64,000 nt of DNA from positions 162,593 through 226,592 of the forward strand of contig NZ_JAVDSH010000008.1 of NCBI RefSeq assembly GCF_031455195.1. The letters are read 5' to 3'. A model generated the notes under the pieces. It was not told the origin of the DNA. It saw only the letters and a program-made list of their open reading frames with translations, and searched no databases. Below, piece after piece: positions 60,159-64,000 of the stretch; within the stretch, counting starts at the first letter, position 1, and each line of letters starts with the position of its first letter. Both the position numbers and the translations under genes were made by a program. The DNA comes from Arthrobacter nitroguajacolicus_D (GTDB taxonomy: Bacteria; Actinomycetota; Actinomycetes; Actinomycetales; Micrococcaceae).

Positions 60159-62393
60159 CTATAGATCAAACCTGTCGATCTCCATGACTTTCTGCCACGC
60201 GAAGACGAAATCGCTGATGAACTTTGCTTCGGCATCCCGGCCCGCATAGACCTCCGATAGGGCACGCAGCTCGGAATTTCCCGCAAACACGAGATCTACG
60301 CGGCTTGCGACCCACTTGGGCTGCCCGGTTTTCCGGTCCTTGCCTGCATACGTCCCTTCAGCCGCACCTCCCTCCCCCGTCTGCGTCCAGACGGTGTCGG
60401 TATCGAGCAGGTTCACGAAGTAGTCGTTGGTCAGGACGCCCGGCGTCAAAGTCAGTACGCCCAGTGCTGAACCCTTGTAGTTGGCTCCCATCACCCGGAG
60501 TCCACCGAGGAGAACAGTCATCTCGGGGGCAGTCAGTGTCAGCTGATGGGCGCGCTCCACCAATAGGACTTCTGACGGGAGGCGGTTGCCTGGCCCAAAG
60601 TAGCTGCGGAATGCATCAGCCGTGGGTTCCAGCACGGAGAACCGCTCAGGATCGGTCCACTGTTGCGTGGCATCCGTGCGTCCCGGCCGGAAGGGGACCT
60701 CGACGTCGTGGCCTCCCATTGCTGCAGCGTGTTCCACCGCTGCGCATCCACCCAGCACGATCAAGTCGGCAAGTGAAACCCTTTTCGCGTCAGACTGGGA
60801 ATTGTTGAACTCCTCGCGGATCGCTCCAAGCGTGTCCAGCACTTTGGCCAATGATTCAGGGTCGTTGGCTTCCCATCGTCGCTGTGGATCGAGGCGAATG
60901 CGCGCACCGTTGGCTCCCCCGCGCTTGTCGCTGTTTCGGAACGTGGACGCCGATGCCCATGCAGTAGAGACAAGTTGTCCCACTGACAGGCCCGATTCGA
61001 GAACTCTGCTCTTCAGCGCTTCGACGTCGTCGGCCCCGACCAACTCGTGGTTGGGTTCGGGTACCGGGTCCTGCCAGATCAGGCGTTCACGCGGGACCAG
61101 CGGGCCCACGTATCGGCTGACGGGGCCCATATCGGCATGTGTGAGTTTGAACCATGCACGAGCAAAGGCATCCGCCATTTGCTCTGGGTTCTCCAGGAAC
61201 CGCCGCGCAATCGGACCGTATTTTCGGTCCTCCTTCAATGCAAGGTCTGTGGTGAGGACTGTGGGGACATGGCTCTTGGACGGGTCGTGGGCGTCAGGAA
61301 CCGTGCCGGCCCCTTCATCGTCGCTCGGAACCCACTGCCAGAGACCTGCCGGGCTAAGGACCACATCCCATTCGTACGCAAACAGTATCTCCAGGAAGCT
61401 GTTGTCCCATGTCGTCGGGGTGGGCGTCCAAATGCCTTCCAGACCACTGGTGATGGTGTCCGCGCCTTTGCCTGTTCCAAACGAATTCGGCCAGCCCAGG
61501 CCCTGGAGTTCGAATGCGCCGAAGCCAGGCTCCGGTCCCAGGTGGGTGCCAGGGTGGGCGACCCCATGGGTCTTCCCGAACGTATGGCCACCAGCCACCA
61601 AGGCAACCGTTTCCTGGTCGTCCATCCCCATGCGCTGGAATGTTTGACGAATGTCCCGGGCTGCGGCGATGGGGTCCGGTACTGTCGCTGGCCCTTGCGG
61701 GTCCACGTAAATCAGGCCCATTTCGCTGGCAGCCAAGGGTTGGTGTAGATCCCGGATGCCGCTGTGACGCTCGTCGGCGAACCATGTGTCCTCCGGACCC
61801 CAGTACGTCTCATCAGCTTCCCATGCGTCCTGGCGTCCACCTCCAAACCCGAAGGTCTTGAAGCCCATGGACTCTAAAGCCCTGTTACCTGCGAAGATCA
61901 TCAAATCGGCCCACGAGACCTTGTAGCCGTACTTCTGCTTCACCGGCCACAGGAGCCTGCGCGCCTTGTCGAGGTTACGGTTGTCAGGCCAGCCACTGAG
62001 GGGCGCAAAGCGCTGCATACCAGCGCCGGCGCCGCCCCTACCGTCACCCACACGATAAGTACCGGCACTATGCCAAGCCATGCGCAACACAAGTGGTCCG
62101 TAATGCCCGAAGTCAGCCGGCCACCAGTCCTGGGACGTGGTCAGTACGTCGTCAACATCCCGGGCCAGCTCGTCCAGGTCCACCGTCAGGAACTCTTTGG
62201 CGTAGTCAAAGTCATCTCCCAGTGGATTAGCATCGCGGCTGGGCCTGGCGAGGCACCTCAGGTCCAGCTGGGAAGGCCCTTCGTCCCGTGGATGGCCGCC
62301 TGCCACCGGACAATTGCGTTTGCCAGGCGGTCGACGCCCTGCAAGCGTCTGATCATAGGTAAGGTCCACATGGGCGTCAGGGCTTCCAGACAC
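60159..62393 (-). CDS. katG: Catalase-peroxidase
   Basis: 744 aa from GTG 62393 with GAAGGAG eight bases upstream. Heme enzyme that removes hydrogen peroxide and also oxidises small donors. Distal RMAWHSAGTYR (active-site Arg, Trp and His), IYVDPQGP with the Tyr, and FQRMGMDDQETVALVAGGHTFG with the Met of the Met-Tyr-Trp adduct and the proximal His. The first about 30 residues are longer than usual. Its leader carries the same 80-bp element as the PQQ operon. No furA lies next to it. Confidence 0.95.
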   Translation of the reverse strand: MSGSPDAHVDLTYDQTLAGRRPPGKRNCPVAGGHPRDEGPSQLDLRCLARPSRDANPLGDDFDYAKEFLTVDLDELARDVDDVLTTSQDWWPADFGHYGPLVLRMAWHSAGTYRVGDGRGGAGAGMQRFAPLSGWPDNRNLDKARRLLWPVKQKYGYKVSWADLMIFAGNRALESMGFKTFGFGGGRQDAWEADETYWGPEDTWFADERHSGIRDLHQPLAASEMGLIYVDPQGPATVPDPIAAARDIRQTFQRMGMDDQETVALVAGGHTFGKTHGVAHPGTHLGPEPGFGAFELQGLGWPNSFGTGKGADTITSGLEGIWTPTPTTWDNSFLEILFAYEWDVVLSPAGLWQWVPSDDEGAGTVPDAHDPSKSHVPTVLTTDLALKEDRKYGPIARRFLENPEQMADAFARAWFKLTHADMGPVSRYVGPLVPRERLIWQDPVPEPNHELVGADDVEALKSRVLESGLSVGQLVSTAWASASTFRNSDKRGGANGARIRLDPQRRWEANDPESLAKVLDTLGAIREEFNNSQSDAKRVSLADLIVLGGCAAVEHAAAMGGHDVEVPFRPGRTDATQQWTDPERFSVLEPTADAFRSYFGPGNRLPSEVLLVERAHQLTLTAPEMTVLLGGLRVMGANYKGSALGVLTLTPGVLTNDYFVNLLDTDTVWTQTGEGGAAEGTYAGKDRKTGQPKWVASRVDLVFAGNSELRALSEVYAGRDAEAKFISDFVFAWQKVMEIDRFDL

Positions 62394-62449
62394 AGTTACT
62401 CCTTCAGCGGAGCCACGAAGGACTCTGTTTGGGTGACGAACGGTGGGAA

Positions 62450-62528
62450 CTGTGAGCTAATCTATGCCCGCTCCACCCCGCCGAACAGGCACTACCGCCG
62501 GGTCCCCGGACCTTGCCGTTCACCCGCC
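62450..62528 (-). promoter_or_regulatory. Conserved leader element, copy 2 (katG operon)
   Basis: On the minus strand this repeats the element upstream of the PQQ operon: GGCGGGTGAACGGC (62515-62528), an identical 22-base block (62477-62498), then GGCATA and TTAGCTC-x-CAG. Pairings: GAACGGC (62515-62521) with GCC-T-GTTC (62483-62490), and the inner stem 62509-62512 with 62501-62504. The inner stem differs in sequence from copy 1 but keeps its pairing. It ends 56 bases before katG. Confidence 0.7.
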
Positions 62529-62633
62529 GGAAAGCGCCGCTCGTTGCGGCCTGCGAGTGTGGTCGGGGTTTGTCCGGACAGCGCGTATTAGTGCGGTTGT
62601 CCCTGAGATGTTGGCGGAAAGGCAGTCGGTAGC

Positions 62634-63736
62634 TTAACTGCGACGCCGCATGGGGCGGGTTTCCGCGAGTGATTCGGTGGCCCTCAGGACGCGGATCAGG
62701 TTGCCGTGGGCCAGTGCTGCCAGTTCAAAACCGGTCCATCCGCGTCGCGAGAGCTCACCCAGCAGTGCGGGGTAGCGGTCCACCGACGCCATATCGTCAG
62801 GTGGCGTCATCCCGTCGAAATCGCTGCCAATTCCGACATGCTCAATCCCAGCGATGTCACGGATGTGTTCTATGTGGTCACAAATCTCGCGAATGCCACA
62901 GGGAGGCTTGGGGTTCTCCGCTAGCCAAGCGGCCTCATGCGCGATAGCTTCCGGTCCCGACCGGTCGTGCCGTAGGGATTGGCGCGCTGCAGCCCACTGA
63001 CGATACTCAGCGGAAAGGAATTCCGGGAGAAACACCACCATGACGATTCCCCCGCTCGACCTGACCGCGCTCAGTGTCGTATCGGTAACGTTGCGAGGGT
63101 GATCGGACACTGCACGTGCGCCTGAATGCGAAAAGAACAACGGAGCTTTGCTGAGGCGGCTGACGTGCTGCACCGTAGAGTCCGCGCAATGCGACAGATC
63201 AATCAACATGCCCAGTTCGTTCATCGTTTCGACCACGGATTCGCCGAACCGGCTGAGGCCACCAAGGCCGGGTACGTCGGTTGCGCTGTCTGCCCAAGCG
63301 GTGTTCCTGTTGTGTGTCAGCGTCATGTACCTGATCCCGCTGCGGTACAGGAAGCGCAAAACGTCCAAGGAATCGAGGATCTGGTGGCCGCCTTCCAAAC
63401 CCATCAACGATGCGATCCTCCCTTCGGAGAAGCATCGTTCTATGTCGTCAGCAGAGCGCGCGAGGGCCGTGAGATGCGGGTAGGCCTCGCACAGACGGTG
63501 GACGGCCTCGACTTGCGCCAGCGTCAGGGCAGCTGACTCGCCTGGATCGGAATCGGACGGCACCCAGATGGACCAGAACTGCGCCCCCACGCCGCCGCGT
63601 TTCAGGCGGACCAAATCAGTCTGCAATTGTGGCTGCTCCTGAGCGGGATCAAGAAGTCCAAAGTCCAGGCCGGCGATTTCGTGGTGCTTCCACAGCATGT
63701 CGTTATGACCATCAATGATCAGGTGATGTTCAGCGG

Positions 63737-63740
<4 letters not shown>
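62634..63740 (-). CDS. Membrane dipeptidase-type peptidase (M19)
   Basis: 368 aa, dipeptidase of the renal-dipeptidase family, binuclear zinc barrel. Metal and substrate residues: IDGHNDMLW, LMGLEGGHQI, DLSHCADST, FSHSGARAVSDHPRN and GIGSDFDGM. It hydrolyses dipeptides, possibly with D-residues. GTG 63740 overlaps the aldolase stop (GTGA), so it is translated after that gene. No signal peptide, so it is likely cytoplasmic. Confidence 0.9.

Positions 63741-64000
<260 letters not shown>

Overview
The window looks like chromosome from a high-GC actinobacterium of the Micrococcaceae, close to Arthrobacter, Paenarthrobacter or Pseudarthrobacter. Grounds: strong G/C third-position bias, a RamB-type regulator divergent from aceA, an LAXTG-type sorting signal, a DtxR/IdeR-like iron box, and a hexulose-phosphate synthase of mycobacterial type. 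No rRNA, tRNA, insertion sequence, prophage or CRISPR array was found. The assignment is inference from gene content; no database search was possible.

Layout. 0.2-4.1 kb: a membrane-tethered ECF sigma factor fused to its own zinc-finger domain, a degenerate GGDEF-like protein and a Pro/Thr-rich sortase substrate. 4.3-7.2 kb: a DUF1684 protein and a two-gene acyl-CoA/hydroxyacyl-CoA dehydrogenase operon. 7.3-12.5 kb: a GH76-type glycosidase and an iron(III) ABC importer behind an iron box. 12.5-19.5 kb: housekeeping and conserved hypotheticals, ending with a queuine salvage pair (tgt and a YhhQ-type transporter). 19.5-30 kb: two TetR regulators, an epimerase, an MHS-family symporter, a two-component system with an orphan TAXI binding protein, a ThiD/PdxK-type kinase and a cytochrome b protein. 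30-35.5 kb: the glyoxylate shunt (ramB, aceA, aceB). 35.7-50.1 kb: an MFS transporter, a ROK repressor and a 13-gene operon for an unidentified sugar or polyol (ABC importer without ATPase, four Gfo/Idh/MocA oxidoreductases, two TIM-barrel isomerases).

The most interesting part is 50.1-62.6 kb. A GAF-LytTR regulator is divergent from an operon encoding a cupredoxin-like protein, a PQQ alcohol dehydrogenase, pqqA-B-C-D-E, an MntP/TerC-like membrane transporter and a nine-cysteine mini-protein. Facing it is a second operon: katG, glpF, 3-hexulose-6-phosphate synthase and a CxxC mini-protein. Both operons carry, in sense orientation in their leaders, the same roughly 80-bp element (51727-51806 and 62450-62528), with long identical blocks and a stem that appears to covary. 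This ties them into one candidate regulon: alcohol (possibly methanol) uptake, quinoprotein oxidation, peroxide removal and formaldehyde fixation. The dehydrogenase has the Asp-Tyr-Asp signature of lanthanide-dependent enzymes but no visible signal peptide. The cupredoxin-like partner has lost most copper ligands.

The window ends with a membrane-dipeptidase gene and the truncated 3' end of a class II fructose-bisphosphate aldolase. Other non-coding features include two arrays of phased 32-bp tandem repeats with a GTGAGAGAG-like core (19.6 and 30.4 kb), twin TetR operators at 19.7 kb, and several long intergenic hairpins.
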